DNA of 64,000 bases from JABGQS01 sp963674545 (GCA_963674545.2 CAXXFB010000001.1:930001-994000); one strand, 5' to 3'. Positions 8,956 to 17,780 are shown, counted from the stretch's first letter. The notes: a model not told the origin generated them from the sequence alone. Numbers and translations: made by a program.

Positions 8956-10107
8956 CTATACTATGACCCAGCCGCGTTTCTTGTTGGATTCAAGAATTGC
9001 CTCGACCAGCTTTACTTCGTAATGTCCGTCATGAAAATCTGCAAAATCGGCTTCGTCTATCCCCTGCCTTTTCCCTTCTCTAATAAAGTTATAGAAAGAG
9101 AATATAGTCGCGACTTCAGCATCGTTCCAGCCTTCGGGATGTCCCTTTGCCAGGTGGGTATATGGCAAAACCTTGGAATCGATAGTCGCTGGATTTCTTA
9201 GTACCAGATTATTATCTGCTTCACGATGCCCTACCCACATACGGTCTCCCGTTTCCTGGTTCCATGCTACAGAGCATTTCGTGCCATCCAGTTCGAAGTT
9301 GAAGAAGCAGCCGTGTCCTGCCGATACCTCCGACACATGGAACACTCCGGATACTCCGTTGTCCATCTTGAACATGACGGCGCCGTAGTCTTCCGTTTCA
9401 ACTTTCTTCTCTTCATATTCAGTCGAACTGCTGGTAGAGAATGTTTCTACCTGGGCTGTGGGCTTCCTGCGAACCGGATACACAGTAACCAGGTCTGCAC
9501 ATACTTCCACTATTTTAGAGCCGAGTACGCATTGTACAAGATCCATCCAGTGTGTACCTATGTCTGAAATGCAGCGTGAAGGCCCAGATACTTCCGGTTC
9601 TATCCTCCAGTTATAGTCTGTATCATACAGCAGCCAGTCTTGCAGATAGCTTCCGTGGACAAGCAGTGGCTTTCCTAACTCGCCTTTTTCATAGCGTCGC
9701 TTTGTCTCCTGCACCAACGGGTTTAACCGGTAGCAGTAGTTGACGCCGTGTATGACCTGCGGGTTCTGCTCTAATATCTCAAGCATCTTAGCAGACTCTT
9801 CGCTCGTCATAGCAAGCGGTTTTTCTGAGAACACATGCTTGCCCGCCTTTATTATCTTCTCATTAATTTCCAGATGAAGATGATTCGGCGTACAGTTGTG
9901 TATTACGTCTATTTCTTCATCCGCTATCATCTCTTCCACGGTGCGGTAACACTTAGGTATATAGAAAGCGTCGGCCTTAGCTTTTGCCAGCTCATAATTT
10001 AAATCGGCAACAGCCTCAACTTCTATGAATCCTATCCTTCTAAGCGCTTCTATATGGCTTGCGCCAATATAGCCCATCCCGATTATTCCGGCTTTGATTT
10101 TGCCCAT
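8956..10107 (-). CDS. Gfo/Idh/MocA-family NAD(P)-dependent dehydrogenase (cluster 1 copy)
   Basis: A 383-residue oxidoreductase. The N-terminal Rossmann fold shows GMGYIGASH (residues 10-18), a TPNHLH block and the family EKP motif (95-97) with its catalytic Lys. The C-terminal alpha/beta domain supplies the substrate pocket. The family oxidises hydroxyls of sugars and inositols, such as glucose C3 or inositol C2. It begins 2 nt after the aminotransferase stop, so the two are likely co-translated and may act on one ring carbon in turn (alcohol to ketone to amine, or the reverse). A copy at 30977-32131 has no amino-acid differences through the middle of the protein. Confidence 0.88.
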   Translation of the reverse strand: MGKIKAGIIGMGYIGASHIEALRRIGFIEVEAVADLNYELAKAKADAFYIPKCYRTVEEMIADEEIDVIHNCTPNHLHLEINEKIIKAGKHVFSEKPLAMTSEESAKMLEILEQNPQVIHGVNYCYRLNPLVQETKRRYEKGELGKPLLVHGSYLQDWLLYDTDYNWRIEPEVSGPSRCISDIGTHWMDLVQCVLGSKIVEVCADLVTVYPVRRKPTAQVETFSTSSSTEYEEKKVETEDYGAVMFKMDNGVSGVFHVSEVSAGHGCFFNFELDGTKCSVAWNQETGDRMWVGHREADNNLVLRNPATIDSKVLPYTHLAKGHPEGWNDAEVATIFSFYNFIREGKRQGIDEADFADFHDGHYEVKLVEAILESNKKRGWVIV

Positions 10108-10109
10108 TT

Positions 10110-11339
10110 TTACAGCTCCTTTAAAACCTTAACAAGACTCTTTGCCGTTTCGTCTATCTCCTCTTCGGTGGAGTTGATGTTAACACCGAAGCCTGCGCCT
10201 AGGCCCTTGTCAACAACGCCTATCGATATGTTAACTGCACGCTCCAGAATGTCATCCGTCTGCGGAAGCATATGAGCATAGTATTCAACCTTCTTACCAT
10301 AATGTTCACATGCGTACGGACAGTTGTATTCCGTCACAGTTTTTCTTCCTATTATCTGTTCCATGTTATTATATACATGCCAGCCGGAAGTAGAGACTGT
10401 GCTTGCACCAACAGTTTTGCAGAATTTTTGTGCTTTTTCCTTAGTATCGAATATAAGTGTCAGCAGTGTGTTGCACTCGCCATCATCATTTATTTTTCTA
10501 AAGCTTACGCCGTCAATTCCCTGTATCTGGTCTTTGAGTCTTTTCTTTTTGATGCGCAGCGTTTCAAGAAGACCGTCAAGCTTTCTCAGTTGCGCCAAAG
10601 CAACCGCACCTGTAAGCTCATTCATTCTCATATTCATTCCGACAATAGAGCGCTCGCCAACTTCCACACCTGTTCGAAGCGGCATATGACCCTGATCATG
10701 GAATGCAAATGCCCTTTGGTACAGGCTGTAGTCGTTCGTTAAAACTGCGCCACCATCGCCGGATGTTATCGTCTTGAATATGTTAAGAGAGTATGCCGCA
10801 ATATCACCAAAGGTGCCTACCCGTCTGCCTTTATACTTTGCCCCGCATGCCTGACAGCAATCTTCTATAACAAAAAGGTTATGCTTTTTAGCTATTTCCA
10901 TAATTCTGTCCATATCACAGACGTTTCCGAGCATATGGACAGGCATTATAGCCTTTGTACATGATGTTATCTTTTTCTCTATGTCATCAGGATCCATTGT
11001 CAGGGATTCGTCCACTTCGACAAGCACAGGTATAGCGTTCGACAATATTATTGATGAAATAGATGCTATGAATGTATAGCCGGGAACTAACACCTCGTCG
11101 CCAGCTCCAATACCCAGCGCTGCAAGGCAGTCCATAAGCGCCATAGTTCCGCTAGTAACCGCAACGCAGTATTTCGCATCCATCTTTTCTGCAAACTCTT
11201 TTTCAAAGGTAACACACTTCTTTTTAAATGCGGGATCTTTTTCGTCACCGTATCGGAACAGATAGCCTGTTTCCAATACATCTAAAACTTCTTTACGTTC
11301 CTCTTCTCCTATCAGGTATGACCCTGGGCCTCCAGCCAT
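10110..11339 (-). CDS. DegT/DnrJ/EryC1/StrS-family PLP sugar aminotransferase (cluster 1)
   Basis: A 409-residue fold-type I PLP enzyme. The Schiff-base lysine is Lys189 in NIFKTITSGDGG and the PLP-nitrogen aspartate is Asp160 in VIEDCCQACG. A cofactor-binding TSGTMAL loop lies near residue 62. The family transaminates keto sugars or keto cyclitols with glutamate or glutamine. It is the first gene of the cluster 1 operon, directly downstream of an operator-controlled consensus promoter, with an AAGGAGG site. In a catabolic operon it could run in the deaminating direction. It is only moderately similar to the cluster 2 enzyme (32913-34190), unlike the near-identical dehydrogenases. Confidence 0.87.
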   Translation of the reverse strand: MAGGPGSYLIGEEERKEVLDVLETGYLFRYGDEKDPAFKKKCVTFEKEFAEKMDAKYCVAVTSGTMALMDCLAALGIGAGDEVLVPGYTFIASISSIILSNAIPVLVEVDESLTMDPDDIEKKITSCTKAIMPVHMLGNVCDMDRIMEIAKKHNLFVIEDCCQACGAKYKGRRVGTFGDIAAYSLNIFKTITSGDGGAVLTNDYSLYQRAFAFHDQGHMPLRTGVEVGERSIVGMNMRMNELTGAVALAQLRKLDGLLETLRIKKKRLKDQIQGIDGVSFRKINDDGECNTLLTLIFDTKEKAQKFCKTVGASTVSTSGWHVYNNMEQIIGRKTVTEYNCPYACEHYGKKVEYYAHMLPQTDDILERAVNISIGVVDKGLGAGFGVNINSTEEEIDETAKSLVKVLKEL

Positions 11340-11431
11340 AACTTTTGCCTCCTTTAATAAGAATAAACTTCTTTTTTGTTTTATATTACTTTTATTGAGC
11401 TTAAAATTGTAATTCGGTTTGCTTTTGCGAT

Positions 11432-11451
11432 TAACTTTAACGGTTTAGTAA
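11432..11451 (-). promoter_or_regulatory. Putative LacI-type operator, cluster 1 operon side
   Basis: TAACTTTAACGGTTTAGTAA matches the operator at 11626-11645 at 16 of 20 positions and begins just after the -10 box of the minus-strand operon promoter. A bound repressor would block transcription start. Confidence 0.65.
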
Positions 11452-11452
11452 A

Positions 11453-11481
11453 ATAATACACACCGATTATCTCTTTGTCAA
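11453..11481 (-). promoter_or_regulatory. Promoter of cluster 1 operon
   Basis: On the minus strand, TTGACA (11476-11481) is separated by 17 nt from TATTAT (11453-11458), a near-consensus vegetative promoter about 115 nt upstream of the aminotransferase start. Confidence 0.75.
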
Positions 11482-11596
11482 CCCCAAATTTAAAGAAATG
11501 TTTATTTAATAATTTTTGCGAATTAAAGTCCATAAAAGTTCATATAAGCAGTTATTATCGTGTTTTGCCTTATTATTATAAGCATTGTAATAATTG

Positions 11597-11625
11597 TTGA
11601 CACATTGCTACTAAAACTATATAAT
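11597..11625 (+). promoter_or_regulatory. Promoter of the cluster 1 lacI-type gene
   Basis: TTGACA (11597-11602), a 17-nt spacer and TATAAT (11620-11625) form a perfect consensus promoter 34 nt upstream of the regulator's start codon. Confidence 0.85.
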
Positions 11626-11645
11626 TAACTAAAACTGTTTAGTTA
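11626..11645 (+). promoter_or_regulatory. Putative LacI-type operator (autoregulatory)
   Basis: TAACTAAAACTGTTTAGTTA has perfect 8-bp palindromic arms around ACTG and abuts the -10 box, covering the transcription start. It implies that the regulator represses its own gene. Its right half-site TTTAGTTA recurs in the cluster 2 regulatory region. Confidence 0.75.
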
Positions 11646-11658
11646 TACGGAGGTTGAC

Positions 11659-12675
11659 ATGTCCAGGGTAACGATAAGAGATATTGCAAAAATGGCCGGA
11701 GTTTCTCCATCTGCCGTTTCATTCGTAATCAATGATAAGCCGGGTGTAAGCGAAGAAACCCGCAAATTAGTTAAAACCATTATAAAAAAGACGGGGTTTG
11801 TACCAAATATTAATTCACGAAGGCTAGTCTACAAGCGCAGTTATAATATTGCCCTTGTTATGAACGATGAAAATTCCCCTATGGAGGACTTGTTCTATGT
11901 AGGCATTATGCGCGGTTTACTAAAACGCAGTAAAGACTATGGTTACAATATAGTTTTTACAGAAATCGATATAAAAAACGATGAAGTTCGTTTACCAAGG
12001 CTTATAAGGCAGCATGATACGGATGGCGTTATTTTTCTTCAGGACTGTGCTCCGGCTATCACTTCCGCAATCAAAGAACTCGATATACCATATATCGTTG
12101 TAGACGCACAGGAACACAATCCGCAGAATATAAGCATAAATATAGATTATGAAATCGCTGCGTTTAAATCGACTAGCTATCTAATTGAAAACGGTCACAG
12201 AAAAATTGCGTTCATAAGCAAAGGCAGCGTTCCAAATTTCTATATGCAAACGTTCAATGGCTTTTGCAGAGCGCTCGATATGCACAGCATCTCTATACCT
12301 CCCTATTGGATACAGATAACTGCCACCAATGAGTCCGACGCTTATGACTGCATGAAAAACATTCTTGGGAGCAACGCCATTCCGACAGCTGTTTTTTGTG
12401 CGGTAGATTCATTTGCTATTGGAGCAATGAAATGTGCTCATGATTTAGGATACAAAGTTCCGGATGACATCTCCTTTACAGGAATCGATAATCTTTTCCT
12501 AACGGAATATTTAACGCCTAACCTAACAACGATAAATATAAACAAGGAGCAGCTCGGCTGCCTCGCTACAGACCTCATAGTAAAAATGATAGAAAAAGAA
12601 GAAGTCAGCAGTATCAATATACAGTCAAATGATTTAATAATCAGGAATTCTGTAAAAAAGCTTTCTATGGAATAA
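11659..12675 (+). CDS. LacI-family transcriptional regulator (cluster 1)
   Basis: A 338-residue regulator. The N-terminal helix-turn-helix reads IRDIAKMAGVSPSAVSFVIN (residues 5-24), followed by the hinge (PNINSRRL) and a periplasmic-binding-protein-like effector domain from about residue 60. GGAGG lies 5 nt before the ATG. The gene faces away from the cluster 1 operon, and the 319-nt gap between them holds two back-to-back promoters, each with a matching operator. It most likely represses both transcripts until a cluster-specific sugar binds. The cluster 2 region encodes a paralogue of similar layout that is frameshifted. Confidence 0.92.
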   Translation: MSRVTIRDIAKMAGVSPSAVSFVINDKPGVSEETRKLVKTIIKKTGFVPNINSRRLVYKRSYNIALVMNDENSPMEDLFYVGIMRGLLKRSKDYGYNIVFTEIDIKNDEVRLPRLIRQHDTDGVIFLQDCAPAITSAIKELDIPYIVVDAQEHNPQNISINIDYEIAAFKSTSYLIENGHRKIAFISKGSVPNFYMQTFNGFCRALDMHSISIPPYWIQITATNESDAYDCMKNILGSNAIPTAVFCAVDSFAIGAMKCAHDLGYKVPDDISFTGIDNLFLTEYLTPNLTTININKEQLGCLATDLIVKMIEKEEVSSINIQSNDLIIRNSVKKLSME

Positions 12676-12724
12676 GAACAATGGTCATATAAGGTTGTCA
12701 GCCAAAAATACGGCCAGAATGAAT

Positions 12725-12742
12725 AATAAAGCTCGCTTTATT
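12725..12742 (+). terminator. Weak hairpin downstream of lacI-type gene
   Basis: AATAAAG/CTTTATT with a CTCG loop lies 50 nt after the regulator's stop. There is no good T run, so its role as a terminator is uncertain. Confidence 0.35.
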
Positions 12743-12775
12743 AATGGAGAGATAGTTAAGGTAACTCTCTAAAAA

Positions 12776-13021
12776 CTAAAAAAGCCGCATAAACATTGAC
12801 CATAACTGCGCATTTTTATCTGAATTTTTCTGAATCGCCACTATGCGGGCCCCTATTGCCTTATTATCCCTTGATATTTTGGATGAATTATTCAATTCCG
12901 ATAGCTGAAACCAGCTCCATCTTTTTCGCTCAAGTGACAATATGCATCTAGCGTAAATGCTGCTTGACCCTACCTTATAGAATTGTACAAATTGAAAGTA
13001 GTGTCCTGAAATAAAAATCAA
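12776..13021 (-). CDS. Hypothetical 81-residue ORF, possibly a gene remnant
   Basis: An open frame of 81 codons with a TTG start, no clear ribosome binding site and no family that I recognise. The C-terminal half is charged (NKAIGARIVAIQKNSDKNAQ). It sits in an 822-nt AT-rich stretch between the regulator of cluster 1 and the tetR-rph cassette that otherwise holds no gene. It could be the decayed end of a mobile-element gene, or chance. Confidence 0.2.
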   Translation of the reverse strand: MIFISGHYFQFVQFYKVGSSSIYARCILSLERKRWSWFQLSELNNSSKISRDNKAIGARIVAIQKNSDKNAQLWSMFMRLF

Positions 13022-13276
13022 AGATGCATGGAATACTGCTCCCTCTTCAAAACCTTGTTAGAGCCATGCAGAGAAGGCGACGAGGTTATTCTTATAGTAC
13101 AGGCGACAACATAATGAAATAGAATTTCATTTTTAATGGTCTAGGCAATAATTAATTGCTTATTTTCTTCTATCTCCGTATATTATTTAACAAAATGGGG
13201 GTACAAATGGTGGTACTCATAAATCACACTTCGGAAAAGGTCGATAAATGAAGACTCTCAGCGTTTGACTACCTAT

Positions 13277-13319
13277 ATGGTAAGGATGGGGGTAACAATT
13301 CAAATCTGATTTTCGGCTC
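13277..13319 (+). repeat. Left 43-bp direct repeat flanking tetR-rph
   Basis: This 43-bp segment matches 17014-17056 at 37 of 43 positions. It contains AATTCAAATCTGATT and ends in CGGCTC. TTCAAAT fits the tRNA T-loop consensus and CGGCTCCA looks like an acceptor end, but no full tRNA can be folded around it. It may be an attachment-site core or tRNA remnant. Confidence 0.6.
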
Positions 13320-13424
13320 CAAAAAAGTCCTATCTAAAGAAATTTTTTACTATTTTAAAGAAGCAGATTAAAAGTAAGTTTATTAATGAGATATCATGAA
13401 TTTGCATTTATAAATAATTTTTTG

Positions 13425-13453
13425 TTGACTGGCGGTTAGTATAGCGATATAAT
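13425..13453 (+). promoter_or_regulatory. Promoter of tetR-rph
   Basis: TTGACT (13425-13430), a 17-nt spacer and TATAAT (13448-13453) lie 45 nt upstream of the TetR start codon. An operator half-site GGCGGTTAGTAT (13431-13442) fills most of the spacer. Confidence 0.8.
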
Positions 13454-13454
13454 A

Positions 13455-13475
13455 ATACTGACCACCGGTTAGTAT
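13455..13475 (+). promoter_or_regulatory. TetR-type operator
   Basis: A 21-bp imperfect palindrome with arms ATACTGACC and GGTTAGTAT (8 of 9 pairs) covers the transcription start. With the half-site at 13431-13442, three copies of the GGTTAGTAT element surround the -10 box, a typical autoregulated TetR arrangement. Confidence 0.7.
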
Positions 13476-13497
13476 ATGATTTTGGAGTGTGATTGAT

Positions 13498-14142
13498 ATG
13501 CCGCTAAAGCTATATGAAAAGAAGAAAATACTGGATGCCTGCTTCGATGTTTTTGTACGTTATGGATACGCCGGCGCCACCACGGCGATGCTTGCAGAAG
13601 CGGCAGGAATATCCAAAGCGCTGATATTCCATCATTTCCAAAGCAAAAAGACGTTATATCTGAATATCTTACACCGGTGCTTCGAGGATATGGCGCCTTT
13701 TGTAAACGAAAAAAATATGGATAGCTACTCCGATTTTTTTGAAGCGAGAGGGCAAAGCGGTTTTCTTAGAATTGATTATCTGAAGGATAATCCCAAGGTG
13801 GCAAAGATTCTCCTTGAAGCTTTCTACAACACACCCGATGAGCTTAAGGAAGATATCGACTCTTTCAGTGCGCATATGGCTTCTGAGAATGGCAAAAAAC
13901 AAGATATGAGAAGTCTTAAGCTTAAACAGCTGTTTGATGAGATTCCTCTCCGGCAGGGCATAGACCGTGAAGACGCATTTGAGTTTGTTGAGATCATTAT
14001 GCAGCACTTCAATTATAAACACTTATACAAAATGGTTGAGGAAGGTAAATTGATGGATGATACTTTCTGGGCTGAGTTTAGAAAAAAGAAAAGCAAATTC
14101 TTAGAAATGCTCCGATATGGAATAGAAAAGCAAGATAAATAA
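13498..14142 (+). CDS. TetR-family transcriptional regulator
   Basis: A 214-residue regulator. The N-terminal helix-turn-helix is clear (YAGATTAMLAEAAGISKALIFHHF, about residues 22-45), followed by a helical ligand domain without recognisable specificity. I use the ATG at 13498 because GGAG lies 10 nt upstream. An in-frame GTG at 13489 is only 1 nt from that site. The gene is preceded by its own promoter and TetR-like operators and followed 26 nt later by the RPH homologue, so it most likely represses both genes until a drug or metabolite binds. Confidence 0.88.
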   Translation: MPLKLYEKKKILDACFDVFVRYGYAGATTAMLAEAAGISKALIFHHFQSKKTLYLNILHRCFEDMAPFVNEKNMDSYSDFFEARGQSGFLRIDYLKDNPKVAKILLEAFYNTPDELKEDIDSFSAHMASENGKKQDMRSLKLKQLFDEIPLRQGIDREDAFEFVEIIMQHFNYKHLYKMVEEGKLMDDTFWAEFRKKKSKFLEMLRYGIEKQDK

Positions 14143-14168
14143 CAACACGATGAATTGTGAGGTAATAA

Positions 14169-16808
14169 ATGAGCAAATACATAATCGATTTTAACCAAAT
14201 AATAAAAGAAAGCATAGCAAGCGTCGGCGGCAAAGGCTCAAACCTCGGGCTATTATTTCAAATTGCTGATATTTCGGTACCTGATGGTTTCTGCATTACG
14301 ACCAAAGCGTATAAACAGATTGTAAAAACAAATGATAGTCTGGGCATACTTGTAAATCAGCTGGCTGCACTCAAAATCCATGAGAAAAGCGAAATACAAG
14401 GGTTTGGCAAAAAAATACGCAGTTTAATCGAAAACATTGAAGTGCCGGAAGAGATAGCAAGTGAAATCTCAAAAGGTATTGAACGGATAGGTAAAACCGC
14501 CGGCTACGCCATACGCTCAAGTGCGACAGCAGAAGACCTGCCAAATGCATCGTTTGCGGGACAGCATGATTCATATCTCAATATAAAAGGAACAGACTCA
14601 ATTCTCAAACATGTAAGAAAATGTTGGGCTTCGCTTTTTACTGACAGAGCTATTACCTACCGGATTCAAAACTCTTTTGACCATAATAAGGTATATCTTA
14701 GTGTTGTTGTGCAAAAGATGGTGCAGCCGCAGGTATCTGGAATTATGTTTACAGCTGACCCTGTTACATCAAATAAAAAACTTGTGAAAATCGATGCAGG
14801 TTTTGGGCTTGGCGAAGCATTGGTATCGGGTATCGTAACTGCCGACAACTACACCGTTAAAGCCGGCAAAATCGTGGAAAAAATAATAGCATCGAAGAAA
14901 CTGGCAATATTCGCAAATGAACAGGAAGGCACTGAGAAATGTACAGTTGAAAGAGCTCAAAGCGACAAGCAAGCATTAACAGATACGCAGATACTAAATC
15001 TGGCAGCTATCGGCAGGAAGCTCGAGTCGCATTTTGGCTGTCCGCAAGACATAGAGTGGTGTCTGCAAAACGGTACATTCTATTTCGTACAGAGCAGGCC
15101 GATCACTACGCTTTTTCCTATCCCCGAATCTACAGATGGAAAGAACCGTGCGTATTTATCTGCCGGGCACTTGCAGATGATGACAGACCCCATAAAGCCG
15201 CTTGGTATATTCTTTTTTAACATAGCTATGGGAGATAATACCTATATTGAGTCGGCAGGCAGGCTTTATCAAGACATGTCAAACGATCTGGCATCGTTTA
15301 TCGGCAGAAAGCTAGCGCTTTTCCTGCTCAAAACATTGGGCGAAGAATTGATGCTCAAATCAGTAAAAAGGCTTGTGAAACAAAAGGAGATTATAAAATC
15401 GCTTCCGCATGGCAGGCAAAGGGTATTCAGCCGTAAGGAGGGAGAGGTTTCATTAGCGTTTCTACCCCATAAAATAAGAATGACAAGAGAGAACAATCCC
15501 GACAATGTTAAAGATGTTATTAAAAAAGATCAGAGAGTAATAGATAAATTAAGAGAAGATATCATAAAGCTAAAGGGCGAGCAGCTCTTTGCTTTTATTG
15601 AACATGAACAGAGGGTATTGAAAAGAACAATTGTTACGCCCGAGTGTACCGGAGTGCTCACTACCGGACTACTGCCGATAAACTGGATAAACAAAAAGGC
15701 AAAAAAATGGCTCGGTATACAAACCGCCGCCGATACATTCACTCAATGTGTGCCAAACAGCATAACATCTGATATGGGGCTGGATCTTATGGATGTCTCG
15801 GACGCGGTTCGCAAATATCCCGAAGTGATTGCATACTTAAAATCACGTGCAGAAGATGACAGCTTTTTTCAAAACCTTATGCTCCTTGAAGGAGGCACGC
15901 AGGTATGCCGGGTCATGAAAGCATACTTAAAAAAATACGGCATGCGCTGCTCAGGTGATATAGACATCACCCGCCTGCGCTGGAGCGAGCAGCCCACTGC
16001 TCTCATCCCGACTATCTTAAGCAACATCAAAAACTTTGAAGCGAATTCAAAGGAAACAAAATTCAATCAAGGTATAAAACAATCCAAAGACAAAGAACGT
16101 GAATTGCTTGAGCAGATAAAAAGCCTTCCCGGCGGGAAAAACAAAGCCCGCAAAATGACAAAGAAAATAAGCGTAATGCGCAATCATATTGGCTTTAGAG
16201 AGTATCCAAAGCACGCATTTGTAGAAAGGTATTATATCTTCAAAAAGGCGCTTTTAAAGGAAGCCGACTTGCTGGTTAAAAAGAGTATACTAAAAAACCG
16301 TGAAGATATCTATTATCTCTACTTTGATGAGATGCGCAGTATCGTAAACGGCAAAAGCTTTGACTATAAGATTATAGAGAAACGAAAAGATGCATACAAA
16401 GCCTATGCTAAGCTTACTCCTCCAAGGGTTATGACAACGGATGAAGGCATAATTACATCAACATACGACGAAAAAAACAGTAGCAAAAATGCATTGCCCG
16501 GCCTGGCCGTTTCGGCCGGCGTCGTCGAAGGCAGAGCTCGTGTAGTAGCTTCAATGGAAGATGCCGACATAAAGGAAGGTGATATCCTCGTCACTCGCTT
16601 TACAGACCCGAGCTGGACACCCGTCTTTGTATCAATCAAGGGTTTGGTCACCGAAGTCGGCGGCCTGGTGACACACGGTGCGATAATTGCACGTGAGTAT
16701 GGTCTGCCGGCCGTCGTCAGCGTGGAAAACGCAACAACGCTCATTAAGGACGGCGATATTATCCGTGTTGATGGTACGGAAGGGTATGTGGAGGTACTGG
16801 ATAAATAA
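14169..16808 (+). CDS. rph: Rifampin phosphotransferase (RPH) homologue
   Basis: An 879-residue multidomain phosphotransferase of the PEP-synthase/PPDK superfamily. The N-terminal ATP-binding domain shows GGKGSNLGLL and GYAIRSSATAEDLPNASFAG (about 115-135). A CPQDIEWCL...FYFVQSRPITTLFPIPE block leads to a central domain (about 330-760) of the rifamycin-binding type. The C-terminal swivelling domain carries the catalytic His836 in GGLVTHGAIIAREYG. Length and block order fit RPH (about 867 residues), which phosphorylates rifamycins using ATP and releases AMP and phosphate. An RPH-like enzyme of other specificity is possible. GAGGT precedes the ATG. The gene lies between 43-bp direct repeats with its TetR gene. 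Confidence 0.8.
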   Translation: MSKYIIDFNQIIKESIASVGGKGSNLGLLFQIADISVPDGFCITTKAYKQIVKTNDSLGILVNQLAALKIHEKSEIQGFGKKIRSLIENIEVPEEIASEISKGIERIGKTAGYAIRSSATAEDLPNASFAGQHDSYLNIKGTDSILKHVRKCWASLFTDRAITYRIQNSFDHNKVYLSVVVQKMVQPQVSGIMFTADPVTSNKKLVKIDAGFGLGEALVSGIVTADNYTVKAGKIVEKIIASKKLAIFANEQEGTEKCTVERAQSDKQALTDTQILNLAAIGRKLESHFGCPQDIEWCLQNGTFYFVQSRPITTLFPIPESTDGKNRAYLSAGHLQMMTDPIKPLGIFFFNIAMGDNTYIESAGRLYQDMSNDLASFIGRKLALFLLKTLGEELMLKSVKRLVKQKEIIKSLPHGRQRVFSRKEGEVSLAFLPHKIRMTRENNPDNVKDVIKKDQRVIDKLREDIIKLKGEQLFAFIEHEQRVLKRTIVTPECTGVLTTGLLPINWINKKAKKWLGIQTAADTFTQCVPNSITSDMGLDLMDVSDAVRKYPEVIAYLKSRAEDDSFFQNLMLLEGGTQVCRVMKAYLKKYGMRCSGDIDITRLRWSEQPTALIPTILSNIKNFEANSKETKFNQGIKQSKDKERELLEQIKSLPGGKNKARKMTKKISVMRNHIGFREYPKHAFVERYYIFKKALLKEADLLVKKSILKNREDIYYLYFDEMRSIVNGKSFDYKIIEKRKDAYKAYAKLTPPRVMTTDEGIITSTYDEKNSSKNALPGLAVSAGVVEGRARVVASMEDADIKEGDILVTRFTDPSWTPVFVSIKGLVTEVGGLVTHGAIIAREYGLPAVVSVENATTLIKDGDIIRVDGTEGYVEVLDK

Positions 16809-17013
16809 AACAAAGAAATGAAACCTTAATTATGAGCATCGCTATATCAGATAGTTACTATTACATGTTCTCCCAAGTCGCTTTATTCAATTTTGGCCTA
16901 CCCCTACCTTATCCCTGCGCAGACAATACGGTATAACATGCCATATACATATTGATACAAAAACCTTAAACCCTTATTCAGAAAAATCATATAATGGTAT
17001 GTCAGATAAAAAA

Positions 17014-17056
17014 ATGGTAAGGGTGGAGTCATCAATTCAAATCTGATTATCGGCTC
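17014..17056 (+). repeat. Right 43-bp direct repeat flanking tetR-rph
   Basis: The second copy of the repeat at 13277-13319 (6 differences in 43). The 342-nt gap from 16809 to 17150 holds nothing else that I can support. A short minus-strand frame here is read through the repeat and looks spurious. Confidence 0.6.
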
Positions 17057-17150
17057 TACCGGCGTAATACCGGCTGCATACCCGTCCTGAAATATCCCTA
17101 GCGGTTTTTTTCTGTTTTCTTTGGAAATAATGATGCTAAACAAATAAGTG

Positions 17151-17780
17151 TTATTGCCCTGCCGTTTGTGCCAGTTCGAAGGTTACATCTATTGATAAGT
17201 CATCTCCCATGGCGACGTTGCAGTTTGCCGTACTTATCCATTCAAATAATGCTGTAATCTGAACATCATTGCCAGCGCCAATACTTTCATTTAAGTCATA
17301 GGTATATGCAATAGAACTAGCTGCTCCATTATAAATCATCAAATCGCCGCTATTATAAGACTCATCTCTGTTTTTATCTATAAAAAGGCTGATCCACACA
17401 ACATTGTTTAGCTCACCTTCGTCAGGCGTTTTATCTCCAGCATCAATTTCCGGTTCTAAACATCCGTTTTCATTGCTAGTTATGTTTATCTTTTCAAGAT
17501 CAAGATAACACTCAAATGAATTGCTATTAACTACTATCCAAGTTGTTTTTTGCAGACAGTCAGGTATCATACTATCTAACGAAAAGTTAACATCGCTATT
17601 TTGCAGCTTCCCTTTCGGTTCATCGTCGCCAACATTAACACTAGCCCAGCTTTCTGAGCTTTCTATTGTATGTTGATTAAGCCTATCATTATCGGTATCG
17701 GGTCTATATGCAAATCCAGATACTACAGGCAATGATATGCAAAGAATAAGAAAAAGCAAGATCATGTCTATGCGTCTCAT
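17151..17780 (-). CDS. TasA/camelysin-like secreted protein, divergent third paralogue
   Basis: A 209-residue protein homologous over its C-terminal 140 residues to the TasA-like protein at 17987-18613: the SNENGxLxPExxAGD block, the calcium-like DKNRDESYNSGD block and the FELAQTAGQ end all match. It has an N-terminal hydrophobic signal (residues 5-24) but lacks the GTGAWFSDTETS segment that follows the signal in the other two paralogues, so it may not be a normal SipW substrate. It is the last gene of the matrix locus, 206 nt after a strong terminator that must be read through unless the gene has its own promoter. Confidence 0.78.
   Translation of the reverse strand: MRRIDMILLFLILCISLPVVSGFAYRPDTDNDRLNQHTIESSESWASVNVGDDEPKGKLQNSDVNFSLDSMIPDCLQKTTWIVVNSNSFECYLDLEKINITSNENGCLEPEIDAGDKTPDEGELNNVVWISLFIDKNRDESYNSGDLMIYNGAASSIAYTYDLNESIGAGNDVQITALFEWISTANCNVAMGDDLSIDVTFELAQTAGQ

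Noticed and set aside
8956..10107. Gfo/Idh plus TIM barrel as a DgpA/DgpC-type C-glycoside deglycosylation system
   Set aside because: No small DgpB-like partner is present and the barrel resembles XylA more than DgpC, so the assignment is not supported.
13235..13321. tRNA gene ending in CGGCTCCA at the left repeat
   Set aside because: A T-loop-like element and acceptor-like end exist, but the 5' acceptor strand and anticodon arm do not pair.
16904..17143. 79-codon minus-strand ORF between rph and the TasA-like gene
   Set aside because: Its most protein-like part (EPIIRFELMTPPLP) is simply the antisense of the direct repeat; no start site or family support.
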